Assembly (NCBI GenBank): GCA_035544675.1 | Contig: DATKCA010000022.1 | Coordinates: 1 to 13,255, forward strand | Source: DATKCA01 sp035544675 | GTDB lineage: Bacteria; Acidobacteriota; Thermoanaerobaculia; Gp7-AA8 | DNA: 13,255 nucleotides | Reading direction: 5' to 3' | Shown: positions 1-7,653 of the stretch, piece after piece | How positions within the stretch are numbered: position 1 is the stretch's first letter | How the letters are laid out: each line of letters begins with the position of its first letter | Notes under the pieces: model-generated | What the model saw: only the letters and a program-made list of their open reading frames with translations | Told to the model about the DNA's origin: nothing | Databases searched by the model: none | Translations under genes and position numbers: made by a program

Positions 1-1224
1 GACGTGGCGCCACTCCTCGGGTCGATGGCCATCGACATACTTTTCACCAAATGATCCGTCGCGAATCACCTGGCGGAAAGTGACGAGCGACTGGTCGAGG
101 ATCTCCCGCCGATGCGCGACGAACAGCAGCGAAAGGGGCCGCCCGAACTCCTCGCACAAGCGACGGTAATCGAGCGCCGCAACCACAGTTTTCCCGGTTC
201 CAGTAGCTGCAACGATGAGATTCCGCCAACGATTGTGCCGGTAACGCTCAACCGTCAGCTGATCGAGCATCTCCCGCTGATGCGCCCATGGCTCGACCTG
301 GAGGCCGACGAGCGTCACGGGTCTCTGAACAGACGCCGCATTCACAGCCCGATCAAATCGCTCGCGGTCCCGTGATACGTCGTACAGCTCGTAATCTGGA
401 TCAGCCCAGTACGACTCGAACGTCGCGGTGAACTTCTCGACGATCGTCGGTGCGTCCGTCTGACTCAAGCGAACGTTCCATTCCGCGCCGTCAACCATCG
501 CCGACGTGGACAGGTTGGACGAGCCGATGAAGACGGTCGAGAAACCGGACTCGCGGTGGAACAGCCATGCCTTGGCGTGGAGGCGCGTGTTGTCCGTGAG
601 GTAAGAAACCTTCACCTGTGCGCCGAGGGAAATTAGATGTTCGAGGGCGCGGCGCTCGGTGGAACCGGTATACGTAGTCGTGATCACCCGAAGCTGACCA
701 CGCCGTTCCATGAATGCGCGGAGCCGTGGTTCGAGGAGCCGTAGGCCGCTCCAGCGGATGAATGCGACAATCAGATCGATTCGGTCGGCGGATTCGATTT
801 CCCGCTCCAGCACCGTACCGATGCGCGGCTCATCGCGCGCGTTCACAAGCAGATCGCTTTGACTAAGCGGAATCTCCGGTGCTGGCGGCCGGCGCGATCT
901 CAGCGCATCGATCGGATAGACGGCCGCCAGTCGCTGCGGCGGCTCGGCGATGAGATCGTCTTGTTCGATCTGGTCGGGTAGAGATGTCGCAATGGCGCGC
1001 AGCACTTCATTGCAGATCTGTGCCTGCCGCGCCGTGCGTTCTTCCTCAGGCACGCCGCGCAACGCTTCGCGGACGACGGTCCCGATGTAGCGCGCGAGCA
1101 TGAGATGGGAGTCCGTCGCCGCGAGCGGTTCGGTGTCCGCGCGACGATCGGCGAGTGCCGAGATCTCCCGTTCGATGGCCTGCGTAACGAGCAGGTCATA
1201 CAACCCATCGGGCAGCTTTGTCAT
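1..1224 (-). CDS. PLD-domain plus superfamily 2 (DEAD/DEAH, ResIII-type) helicase, N-terminal part, truncated by window edge
   Basis: The reading frame is open over 408 codons and leaves the window, so only the N-terminal part is seen. Residues about 1-110 form an all-helical leader. Residues about 130-270 are a phospholipase D-like domain: HAK at 216-218 (the HxK motif) and GSSNLS at 234-239. The Asp expected at the end of the HKD motif is His223. A helicase core follows, with a Q-motif-like stretch (QVEPWAHQREML, about 309-320), Walker A ATGTGKT at 340-346 and motif Ia-like VAHRREIL at 369-376; the DEAD/DEAH box and second RecA domain lie outside. This order matches the family that usually ends in a DUF3427 domain (inferred here, not visible). 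Such proteins are presumed nucleic-acid-acting nuclease/translocases, often found with restriction or phage-defence genes. The ATG at 1224 has no clear Shine-Dalgarno, but a good promoter lies about 10 nt upstream of the likely transcript start. Confidence 0.9.
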   Translation of the reverse strand, partial: MTKLPDGLYDLLVTQAIEREISALADRRADTEPLAATDSHLMLARYIGTVVREALRGVPEEERTARQAQICNEVLRAIATSLPDQIEQDDLIAEPPQRLAAVYPIDALRSRRPPAPEIPLSQSDLLVNARDEPRIGTVLEREIESADRIDLIVAFIRWSGLRLLEPRLRAFMERRGQLRVITTTYTGSTERRALEHLISLGAQVKVSYLTDNTRLHAKAWLFHRESGFSTVFIGSSNLSTSAMVDGAEWNVRLSQTDAPTIVEKFTATFESYWADPDYELYDVSRDRERFDRAVNAASVQRPVTLVGLQVEPWAHQREMLDQLTVERYRHNRWRNLIVAATGTGKTVVAALDYRRLCEEFGRPLSLLFVAHRREILDQSLVTFRQVIRDGSFGEKYVDGHRPEEWRHV

Positions 1225-1240
1225 GGAGCGGTAGCAGCCG

Positions 1241-1269
1241 ATTCTACAGGGGGAAGAGCCTGCGGTCAG
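1241..1269 (-). promoter_or_regulatory. Candidate sigma70-type promoter for the PLD-helicase gene
   Basis: On the minus strand CTGACC (1269-1264, 4/6 to TTGACA) is followed by a 17-nt spacer and TAGAAT (1246-1241, 5/6 to TATAAT). Transcription would start near 1234, giving a leader of about 10 nt before the ATG at 1224. That short leader agrees with the missing Shine-Dalgarno sequence. This is a consensus match only. Confidence 0.4.
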
Positions 1270-1302
1270 AGGCACAATTCCGGGGTATGTTGAGTTCAGC
1301 TT

Positions 1303-1596
1303 ATGGACGGCACGACGTGGATCGAAATCCCAATCGAATGTCCTTACTGTCGCAACCACGGAGAAGCAGACGGGCGTTGGAGAAGTAACGCCAGGCAACC
1401 ATTTCGGCTCATCGAGGAAGTCACTCGCTTGTGGTTCTTCTCTGCGGAGGTCGATGCTCGCCGGACGCTTTCACTTGTCGGCGATACAGACACTGACGAA
1501 GTGGACTGGGAGAGCGGCACCAACATTCGCCTCGCGTGCATGCAATGCTTCGGCGAGTTTCCGATACCCGAAACCGCCGCTGTTGATTTCGAGTAG
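1303..1596 (+). CDS. Hypothetical small putative zinc-ribbon protein (97 aa)
   Basis: I do not recognise the family. The protein has two CxxC pairs, CPYC at residues 13-16 and CMQC at 79-82, which could together bind one zinc ion as a zinc ribbon. Between them lies a mixed segment with hydrophobic WFF (44-46) and an acidic stretch DTDTDEVDWE (61-70). There is no signal peptide or membrane segment, so it is probably cytoplasmic. It is divergent from the helicase gene with 78 bp between the two starts. The ATG at 1303 lacks a clear Shine-Dalgarno sequence. The spacing of the cysteine pairs and the natural residue composition favour a real gene over a chance frame, but the function is unknown. 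Confidence 0.6.
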   Translation: MDGTTWIEIPIECPYCRNHGEADGRWRSNARQPFRLIEEVTRLWFFSAEVDARRTLSLVGDTDTDEVDWESGTNIRLACMQCFGEFPIPETAAVDFE

Positions 1597-1647
1597 GCCC
1601 ATGATGAGTAACAGCGACGGACAGCGTGCGATGGCTCCGTACTGCGC

Positions 1648-2325
1648 TTGCCGCGGGACAGGCAGGATTGCCTGTCCTCCACAGCAGCAGATCGCGGCCG
1701 ACCACCTCGGCCGGTAACCGCTTGCGGAGGTCGTCGGAATGCGAATGGCGCGGCAACGCTGGCCAGGAAACCATCATTTAGTCACCTGGCCGCTGGAGTC
1801 ATCGCCGCGCTCGCGATCGCCGGACTCGCTCTCAATCGTCAGCGGGTGGAACAGGCGATACCATGTCGGTGCCCGATGCGAACCAACATCGACAACGAGC
1901 TCGTTCCCTTTCTCCAGCGGATCGAGCGGCACCTCGAAACGGTGTCGTTACCGACTTCCGCACCGCCACGCCTCGAGCCGTGGGAGGTCAACGCGTTCAC
2001 GAAATCCGACTGCGCGTCAACTCTGGATGACATGTACTGCATTGCCGCTGCTCTTCGCCTGAAGATTGAAGAGGAGGTCGGAGACCTTGCTCGTGCGCGC
2101 GAGAGCGGTGTCGTTGATGCTCACCTGGCGCGCCGGATCGAATGGACACTTACGCGCGCGCGATCGGTGGACGCTCTCTTTGACGATCTCATGAACAAGG
2201 GGCCGTTTCCTCCGCACTCGGCGGAGATCGAGCAGCTCAATCGCTCGAGGCTGCGGCTCATCCGCGTTTTCTCGGGACTGTGGCTGCTGCACGACCAGAT
2301 GACGCGACGCGGTCCCGGAGCGTGA
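1648..2325 (+). CDS. Hypothetical membrane-anchored helical protein, start uncertain
   Basis: I do not recognise the family. In this frame a hydrophobic segment (LAAGVIAALAIAGLALN, about residues 47-63 from the TTG at 1648) looks like a signal anchor. It is followed by a soluble, mostly helical, charged domain with Cys71, Cys73, Cys118 and Cys127, so the bulk probably lies outside the cytoplasm. The start is doubtful. The only usual start codon before the membrane segment is a TTG at 1648, placed at the edge of the palindromic repeat, so residues 1-30 would be repeat-derived. An in-frame ATG at 1876 would drop the anchor. An ATG at 1739 with a well-placed GGAGG is in another frame and would need a frameshift near 1757-1770. 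The stop lies 3 bp from the converging stop of the beta-barrel gene. Confidence 0.55.
   Translation: MPRDRQDCLSSTAADRGRPPRPVTACGGRRNANGAATLARKPSFSHLAAGVIAALAIAGLALNRQRVEQAIPCRCPMRTNIDNELVPFLQRIERHLETVSLPTSAPPRLEPWEVNAFTKSDCASTLDDMYCIAAALRLKIEEEVGDLARARESGVVDAHLARRIEWTLTRARSVDALFDDLMNKGPFPPHSAEIEQLNRSRLRLIRVFSGLWLLHDQMTRRGPGA
1656..1677. repeat. Perfect 8-bp stem-loop, likely part of a dispersed palindromic repeat
   Basis: GGACAGGC (1656-1663) and GCCTGTCC (1670-1677) are exact inverted copies around the 6-nt loop AGGATT. A G-T pair could extend the stem by one. No T-run follows, so it is a poor intrinsic terminator. A second stem-loop begins 21 nt later, and the pair resembles REP/BIME-like elements. 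Only one copy is in this window. Confidence 0.6.
1698..1737. repeat. Second stem-loop of the 1656-1737 repeat, 11-bp arms with one mismatch
   Basis: CCGACCACCTC (1698-1708) pairs with GAGGTCGTCGG (1727-1737) at 10 of 11 positions around an 18-nt loop. The right arm contains the sequence GGAGG (1726-1730), which would act as a ribosome binding site 8 nt before the ATG at 1739. Folding of this stem could therefore hide that site. Together with the stem-loop at 1656-1677 it probably forms one element of about 80-100 bp. Confidence 0.5.
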
Positions 2326-2328
2326 GCG

Positions 2329-3561
2329 CTACCAGAACCGGATCACCGACATCCCGATGCTGTGGCCGTGGAACTCCTTGTCCGGGTCGTTCGAGAAGCG
2401 CGTCTCGTACTGATACTCGAACGCGATCGCGAACACATCGACCACGCGCCGATAGAGCGACATCGAGCCGATCCAGCGCTCGTCCTGACGCGCCACTTCC
2501 TCGCCGTCGACGCGCAGCAGGCGGTTCGGATATTTCTGTTCGCGCCTGCGAACACCGAGCCGCAGCGATGACGATGACGCGAGCGGGAACATCAGATCGG
2601 TCGATGCCGTGTCACGTCGGTAGATGCGAGCGAGATCGTCGGCGGTGTTCGTCTCGACGCGATACGCGGCGCTCCATTGCGCGCCCGATCGAAACGTGTG
2701 GCGGACATCGATTCCACCGTACGGATTGCGAGCGTTGCCTGTCGGGGCATCGTCGTAGAGCTTGACGCGATATCCGCCCGTGAAACGAACAACGGAGTTT
2801 TCAGTCAAGCGCAGGCGAAAGCGCTGACTGACTCCGTAGCGATCCGAGAGATCGCGGTCCTCGTTCGCTCCCTTCAGCGACACTTCAGCTTCCGTCTCGG
2901 ACCGCAAGCGCCCGAGCCACCGCGATTCCGCTGACGCAAAGACGTTGTGGCTCGTACGGTTCCATTGTCGGGAGCGGGAGTACTTGTGGAAGCCCGCGGT
3001 ATACGACGCTTCGATCGTGCCGCCTTTCCCCTTCTTTCTGAAATTCAATCCGAGGCTCGGAATGATCCCCGCGTCGGGAGTGCCCTCGAATTCATCGTTG
3101 ATGTTGGACTCGGCGAGGCCGCTCACGCCGGTAAAAAACGTCCATCGACCGTCTCGCGTCGCGACGTCAGTCTTCGGCGCGACTTCGCGCTCGCCGCCGC
3201 GCGCGGCGAGGCCGACACTCGTGACCGCCTGCTCGACCGCGACGGAGGCTCGAGTTTCATCTCGCGCGCGCGTCTTCTGCGCGACGGCCACCGCAGTGTG
3301 TTGAATGCCGTTCGCCTCTGCGGTTCGCTCGACGTCAATCTCCTGCAAAGGCAGCGAGTACATGATGCCGTTGCGCATCTTGAAATACGCGCGGCCGTTC
3401 TGAATGGTCAGCGGTCCGTCGATGTTGAGACGGCCACCCGAAACCATCAGCACGCGCAACGGCTTGCCTGCAAGCGATGCCGGATCAGCAGCGCCAAAAG
3501 CGGAGTCCACGGCGATTACGATGATGAGAGCTGAGAGACGGAGACCGCAGGGAAATTTCAT
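2329..3561 (-). CDS. Outer-membrane beta-barrel protein, last gene of the glycan operon
   Basis: A signal peptide (MKFPCG, then LSALIIVIAV and a cleavage near AFG/AAD) leads into a small beta-rich domain at about residues 30-80 (LNIDGPLTIQNGRAYFKMRN region). Next comes a low-complexity Ala/Thr/Glu linker (about 85-135), and then alternating polar/aromatic strands to the end, roughly a dozen by eye. The final residues are VIRFW, the terminal aromatic typical of substrates of the BAM machinery. The role is probably export, anchoring or assembly of the product made by the upstream genes; a specific family was not recognised. I chose the ATG at 3561 because AAAGG lies 4 nt upstream and the signal peptide then starts with MK. 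A GTG at 3573 overlaps the kinase stop as GTGA and would add four residues. Confidence 0.8.
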   Translation of the reverse strand: MKFPCGLRLSALIIVIAVDSAFGAADPASLAGKPLRVLMVSGGRLNIDGPLTIQNGRAYFKMRNGIMYSLPLQEIDVERTAEANGIQHTAVAVAQKTRARDETRASVAVEQAVTSVGLAARGGEREVAPKTDVATRDGRWTFFTGVSGLAESNINDEFEGTPDAGIIPSLGLNFRKKGKGGTIEASYTAGFHKYSRSRQWNRTSHNVFASAESRWLGRLRSETEAEVSLKGANEDRDLSDRYGVSQRFRLRLTENSVVRFTGGYRVKLYDDAPTGNARNPYGGIDVRHTFRSGAQWSAAYRVETNTADDLARIYRRDTASTDLMFPLASSSSLRLGVRRREQKYPNRLLRVDGEEVARQDERWIGSMSLYRRVVDVFAIAFEYQYETRFSNDPDKEFHGHSIGMSVIRFW

Positions 3562-3569
3562 CGGACCTT

Positions 3570-5828
3570 TCACCGGGCAACGGAAAGACGGCTTTCTGCG
3601 ACGTCGAGCATGCGGGGCAGCAGATGCGCGCGTCCTGACACGATGGTGCAGAGTTGGACGTGCCGCGCCAGTGACAGCGCGGCCCAGGCGTCAATGCGAT
3701 CGCGAGTGACCGACGGAATGGCGCGGCAGTACGCATCGGCGATCGCTTCCTCGCGATCGATGAGAACGTCGGGATCGCCAAAGTGCCGGAGCGCGTGTTC
3801 GGTCAGATGCGCAATGAAGTTGCCGACATCGAGCGCAGGATCGCCGATCGTGGCGAGATCGAGATCGAGCAGCCACGTGTGGTCGTTCTCGAAGAGAAGA
3901 TGATCGGGATAGTAGTCGCGGTGAATGACGGTGTGCTCAGCGCCATCGAGCGTACGGGCGACCGATACGCAGGCCGATAGGATTCGCTCCAGCCGGCCGG
4001 AAATCTCCGGCTTCATCGCCGCGAGGCGGCCGAATCGCTCGCTCAGGATCGCTAACTCGTCATCCACAGTGTGCCGATGAGGGAGTGCGATTGCCGATCG
4101 ATGCATGGCCGCGGCTGCAGCAGCGGATCGGGCCGCGGCATCACGCCACTCGCGTGCGGGCAGCGCCACGGTGGCCTCGGTGCCGGTGACCTTTCTCTGC
4201 AGCCACAGATGCAGCCGCTTGATGGCGGCGACGGGCTGCGGCACGAAAACGCCGGCGGCCGCGCCAAACCCGTTGCGCCAAAGCTCGTTGTTCACGCGCC
4301 AGGCGCGGCGGTGGAACGCATTCGCACGAATGCGACCGAGAAACCGCGCCGGCTTGCCGTCGACCTCGAGCCCGTACTCGATCACACACCGGTTGCCCGT
4401 CTTGTAGCGCGTGACCCGGATTTCCTGAAGCTGCCATCGCTTTCGCGATCCGAGGATCGATGAGAAATGTTCGCCGATGACCGTCGGATCGAGAGCGGCC
4501 GCGATCATAGGCATCGCCGGGTCCGCCGCTGCATTCTTGTCGTCACGCACGACAACGCGGTTGCGAGTCGGAGACGGCTTGAGGCTCTTGCCGTCGATCA
4601 ACCGCTCCACGCGATCGAGGATCTCCGCGGTTTCCTGTGCCCAGTGCCGTCGCCGCGTGCGAAAGGGGCGCGGCAAGAGCCGGAACAGCGAACATGCCTT
4701 CCGCACCGTAAGACGCTCTTCGGTCGTGTGCCAGGGCTTTGCGGATTCGTATGCTGCGAGAAAGGCATCGGTGATCACCGCGATCGAGGATGCCGGCAGC
4801 GTCGACTCGAGCGCCGCGGCCTCGAGGTGCGCGAGGAAGTTCGCAATGTCGCTGCAGGGATCGCCTGCGTGCGCGGCGTCGAGATCGATGAGCTGGACTG
4901 TTGTGCCGATGATGACCTGATCCGCGTAGAAGTCGCCGTGAATCAGTGCGCGACGCCGTGCAAGCGCGGCAACGCGGGTCGCGAGATGCTGCGCAGCGCG
5001 TTCGACTCTGCTGCTGAGATGGGGAGCGAGTGCACGCATGTCGGCGCCGAGCTGCAGAAGCTCAGCGGCTTCAACCGAAGGGTCTGACGCCGGAAACTTG
5101 CGGCCGCTCCGTCCGTGCAGCTCTGCGAGCGCGATCGCTGTCAACTGCACCGATTCGAGCGACTCCGGAAGCAGATGCGTCAGCAGCCGCCCGGGCAGCC
5201 ATTCCACTGCCAACGCTCTCGCACGATTCGATACGCCGAGGAGCGCTGGAACGCGATAAGTGTCGCCCGATGTGATGCGGTTGAACGCTCGCCGCCCCGC
5301 TTCGTAGTGCTCGGCGCTGTAAATCCTGACGACCGCCGAGCGGTCGTCGCCAGCTCCGCATCGCCCGACGTAGCGTCGCTCCGCCTTGTAGCTCAGTGTT
5401 TGTAGTTGCGCAGTCCGAAGGTCTGTCGCGCCGGGAAAAAGCTGCGCGCGAACGGACGCTTCATCGATTCGCAACAAGCCTGACAGAACCCGGTCCCTCG
5501 GGAAGATCGAAATGGTGGTGGCGAGGTCGGGAACAGCGAAGTGCGCGTCATCGGACTGTTCCGCGGCGCCGCCGAACTTTCCCACTTGGCTGCGGCCGTA
5601 CGCCTTGGCGTGGACGAAAAGCGACGTTGCTCCGAGGTCGAGTTTCCATGCCACGAGGCAACTCGTGTGCGGCTTGTACCGCGCATACCCGCTGCTGATG
5701 CCGCGTACTTGCCGCCCGCCCAGGTGGGGCGTCACAGCGGCGATGAAAGCGTCGGGATCGAGAACGAGAGCGAGGCCCGGGATTGCGGGATCACGTCGAA
5801 CGAGAACGGCGTCGGCTTCAGACAGCAT
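3570..5828 (-). CDS. Tandem APH-like (aminoglycoside phosphotransferase fold) kinase, two catalytic lobes
   Basis: At 752 residues this is more than twice the usual APH length. Two complete C-lobes are visible. The first has HGDFYADQ at 297-304 and metal-site LIDLD ending at Asp317. The second has HRDYYPDH at 636-643 and LLDLDLATIGDP near 653-664. Both keep the catalytic HxDxxxD/N-type loop and the DxD metal motif, so both could be active. Three N-lobe-like segments share a YKxxxRC/RV pattern: about 51-80, 147-178 and 474-505. The fold transfers phosphate from ATP to small hydroxyl substrates, often sugars; in this operon a sugar or lipid-linked glycan is more likely than a drug. The ATG at 5828 is chosen because GGAGG lies 7 nt upstream (5840-5836); it overlaps the ABC gene by 11 bp. 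A longer frame to 5876 lacks that support. Confidence 0.85.
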   Translation of the reverse strand: MLSEADAVLVRRDPAIPGLALVLDPDAFIAAVTPHLGGRQVRGISSGYARYKPHTSCLVAWKLDLGATSLFVHAKAYGRSQVGKFGGAAEQSDDAHFAVPDLATTISIFPRDRVLSGLLRIDEASVRAQLFPGATDLRTAQLQTLSYKAERRYVGRCGAGDDRSAVVRIYSAEHYEAGRRAFNRITSGDTYRVPALLGVSNRARALAVEWLPGRLLTHLLPESLESVQLTAIALAELHGRSGRKFPASDPSVEAAELLQLGADMRALAPHLSSRVERAAQHLATRVAALARRRALIHGDFYADQVIIGTTVQLIDLDAAHAGDPCSDIANFLAHLEAAALESTLPASSIAVITDAFLAAYESAKPWHTTEERLTVRKACSLFRLLPRPFRTRRRHWAQETAEILDRVERLIDGKSLKPSPTRNRVVVRDDKNAAADPAMPMIAAALDPTVIGEHFSSILGSRKRWQLQEIRVTRYKTGNRCVIEYGLEVDGKPARFLGRIRANAFHRRAWRVNNELWRNGFGAAAGVFVPQPVAAIKRLHLWLQRKVTGTEATVALPAREWRDAAARSAAAAAAMHRSAIALPHRHTVDDELAILSERFGRLAAMKPEISGRLERILSACVSVARTLDGAEHTVIHRDYYPDHLLFENDHTWLLDLDLATIGDPALDVGNFIAHLTEHALRHFGDPDVLIDREEAIADAYCRAIPSVTRDRIDAWAALSLARHVQLCTIVSGRAHLLPRMLDVAESRLSVAR

Positions 5829-7653
5829 GCGCCTCCCTCCCGACGCCAGGGTTCTGCAGCCCGTACAGCGCTGCATACCGCCCGTTCGCCTTTATCAGCT
5901 CCTGATGCGTTCCCTCTTCAGCGATGCGGCCGCCGTCGAGGTAGAGGATGCGATCGGCGCGAGCGGCGAAACTGAGATCGTGCGCGACGATGAACGCGGT
6001 TCTTCCCGTGGTCAGACGATCGAGCGCTTCCGCGACGAGACGATGATTCTCTTCATCGAGGCCGGTCGTTGGCTCATCGAGCAGAATGATGGGCGCCTGA
6101 CGCACGGCGGCGCGCGCGATCGCGATGCGCTGGCGCTCGCCTCCCGAAAGCGTCACCCCGCGCTCGCCAACAACCGTCTCGTAGCCGTCGGGCAGGCGGC
6201 CGATGAAATCGGCCGCGTTCGCGATTCGAGCCGCTTCCATCACACGCTCGTCGTTCGCCTTCGAACATCCGAGGGCGATGTTGTCCCAAACCGGAGTGGC
6301 GAAGAGAACGCTCTCCTGCAGGACGACGCTGACCTGCGATCGCAGTGAAGCGAGCGTGTATTCGCGAACGTCATGGCCGTCGATGAGCACCCGGCCTTCG
6401 ATCGGATCGTAGAGCCTGAGAATGAGAGAGGTCAGCGTCGACTTGCCGATGCCTGAAGGTCCGACGAGTGCAATGCGCTCTCCGGGTCGGACTCGGAAAG
6501 AAATTCGATCGAGGACTCGCTGACCGGCTGTGTAGCTGAATGACACGTTATCGAACTCCACCGCACCGGTGAAGGCGTGGGCCGGTTTCGCTCCGGGCAG
6601 ATCGCGGACCTCCGGAGCCTTGTCGAGCAGTTCGATGACGCGCTCGCCGGCCGCGGCGGCCTTCGCGAGCCGGCCGGTGTACTTCGCGAAGTTCTGCACC
6701 GGATTGAACGCGCGCTTGAGGTAGGTCACGAAGACGAGCAAGTCGCCCGGCGTGAGGAGGCCGCGCACCACGAGATAGCCGCCGTAACCGATGACGAGAG
6801 CAGTCGCAACGCCGATCGCGACGTCCACGGAGCGTTCCAGCCGCGCCGAGAGCCGCGCCAGCTTCACGTCTTCTTTGCCGCTTCGAACGCTTCCCTCGCT
6901 GAAGCTGTCGGCAAACCGTTCTTCGAGCGAAAGAGCCTGGACCACTTTGATCGCGGAGATCGATTCTGTTGCTGCCGCCGCAAGCGCACCTTCGCGTTTC
7001 CGCTGGATACGCGCCGCGTCTTTGATTCGTCTGGTCAGCCCGCCGGCGGAGAATGCAAGCAGCGGCATCGGCGCGAGCGCAACCAGCGCCAGACGCCAGT
7101 CCATCCAAAGCATCACGCCGACCATCGCGAGGAGGACGAGAATGCTGGTCACCAGTGGCATGGCGGCAGTCACGGCCGAGTCCTTGAGGAAACTGACGTC
7201 GCGCATCACGCGCAGAATCAGGTCTCCGCTTCGCGCTTTCGCGTGGAACGACAGCGACAGTCGCTGCAGATGCCGGTACAGTTCGTTGCGCACGGACGTC
7301 AGGACGCGGTTTCCGACTCGCGCGAGGCCAATGGTGTTCACGTAGTCCGCGAACGCCCGGCTGGCGGTGAACACGATCACGGCGGCTGCGCCGAGCAGCA
7401 GCATGCCTTCGGGCCCGAAGTTCTTGCGGATCCATGAGACGAGCGGATCGCCCTTCCCATCGGCCGAGAACACACCATCAAAAACGATCTTCAACGGCCA
7501 CGGCTCGAGGAGGCGAAAGACGACGCTGATCAGAACTGCACCGAGCGCGACGACGAGAGCAGACCACTGGCGGCGCATGTACGGCCACAGATGCGTCCAC
7601 GTCCGCCACAGGCTCGGCGCTACTTCCACCAGCTTTGTTGGTTGTCGTTTCAC
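5818..7653 (-). CDS. ABC exporter half-transporter (permease fused to ATPase, MsbA-like)
   Basis: At 611 residues it has the standard exporter length and probably works as a homodimer in the inner membrane. The permease has hydrophobic segments at about 31-50, 84-102, 163-185, 188-205 and 276-297, with a sixth probably near 303-320. The ATPase domain carries Walker A GPSGIGKS (398-405), Q-loop Gln446, signature LSGGERQ (502-508), Walker B IILLDEPT (522-529) and the switch His558 (VAHDLSF). All catalytic residues are intact. Relatives move lipid A, lipid-linked sugars, glucans or peptides. Here the flanking glycosyltransferases and kinase suggest a glycolipid or oligosaccharide cargo. The start is a GTG at 7653 that overlaps the upstream stop as GTGA, so its translation is probably coupled; a GGAG lies 14 nt upstream, which is too far to be strong. 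Confidence 0.93.
   Translation of the reverse strand: MKRQPTKLVEVAPSLWRTWTHLWPYMRRQWSALVVALGAVLISVVFRLLEPWPLKIVFDGVFSADGKGDPLVSWIRKNFGPEGMLLLGAAAVIVFTASRAFADYVNTIGLARVGNRVLTSVRNELYRHLQRLSLSFHAKARSGDLILRVMRDVSFLKDSAVTAAMPLVTSILVLLAMVGVMLWMDWRLALVALAPMPLLAFSAGGLTRRIKDAARIQRKREGALAAAATESISAIKVVQALSLEERFADSFSEGSVRSGKEDVKLARLSARLERSVDVAIGVATALVIGYGGYLVVRGLLTPGDLLVFVTYLKRAFNPVQNFAKYTGRLAKAAAAGERVIELLDKAPEVRDLPGAKPAHAFTGAVEFDNVSFSYTAGQRVLDRISFRVRPGERIALVGPSGIGKSTLTSLILRLYDPIEGRVLIDGHDVREYTLASLRSQVSVVLQESVLFATPVWDNIALGCSKANDERVMEAARIANAADFIGRLPDGYETVVGERGVTLSGGERQRIAIARAAVRQAPIILLDEPTTGLDEENHRLVAEALDRLTTGRTAFIVAHDLSFAARADRILYLDGGRIAEEGTHQELIKANGRYAALYGLQNPGVGREAHAV
5832..5840 (-). promoter_or_regulatory. 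Strong ribosome binding site for the tandem kinase
   Basis: The minus strand reads GGAGGGAGG, with the distal GGAGG 7 nt before the ATG at 5828. It lies inside the end of the ABC transporter gene and fixes the kinase start, arguing against the upstream in-frame start at 5876. Confidence 0.75.

Noticed and set aside
2326..2328. Terminator between the converging genes ending at 2325 and 2329
   Set aside because: Only 3 bp separate the stops and no hairpin with a T-run is visible nearby.
2280..3534. Plus-strand open frames opposite the outer-membrane barrel gene
   Set aside because: They are low-complexity Arg/Ser/Ala translations; the minus strand has a signal peptide, beta pattern and terminal aromatic residue.
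4467..5087. Long open frame on the plus strand opposite the tandem kinase
   Set aside because: It lies opposite a frame with clear kinase motifs, is rich in Arg, Cys and His, and shows no domain; it is a shadow typical of GC-rich DNA.
5389..5396. TAGCTCAG, like the D-arm of a tRNA
   Set aside because: No matching acceptor stem, anticodon stem or T-loop GGTTCGA follows; it lies inside the kinase coding frame.
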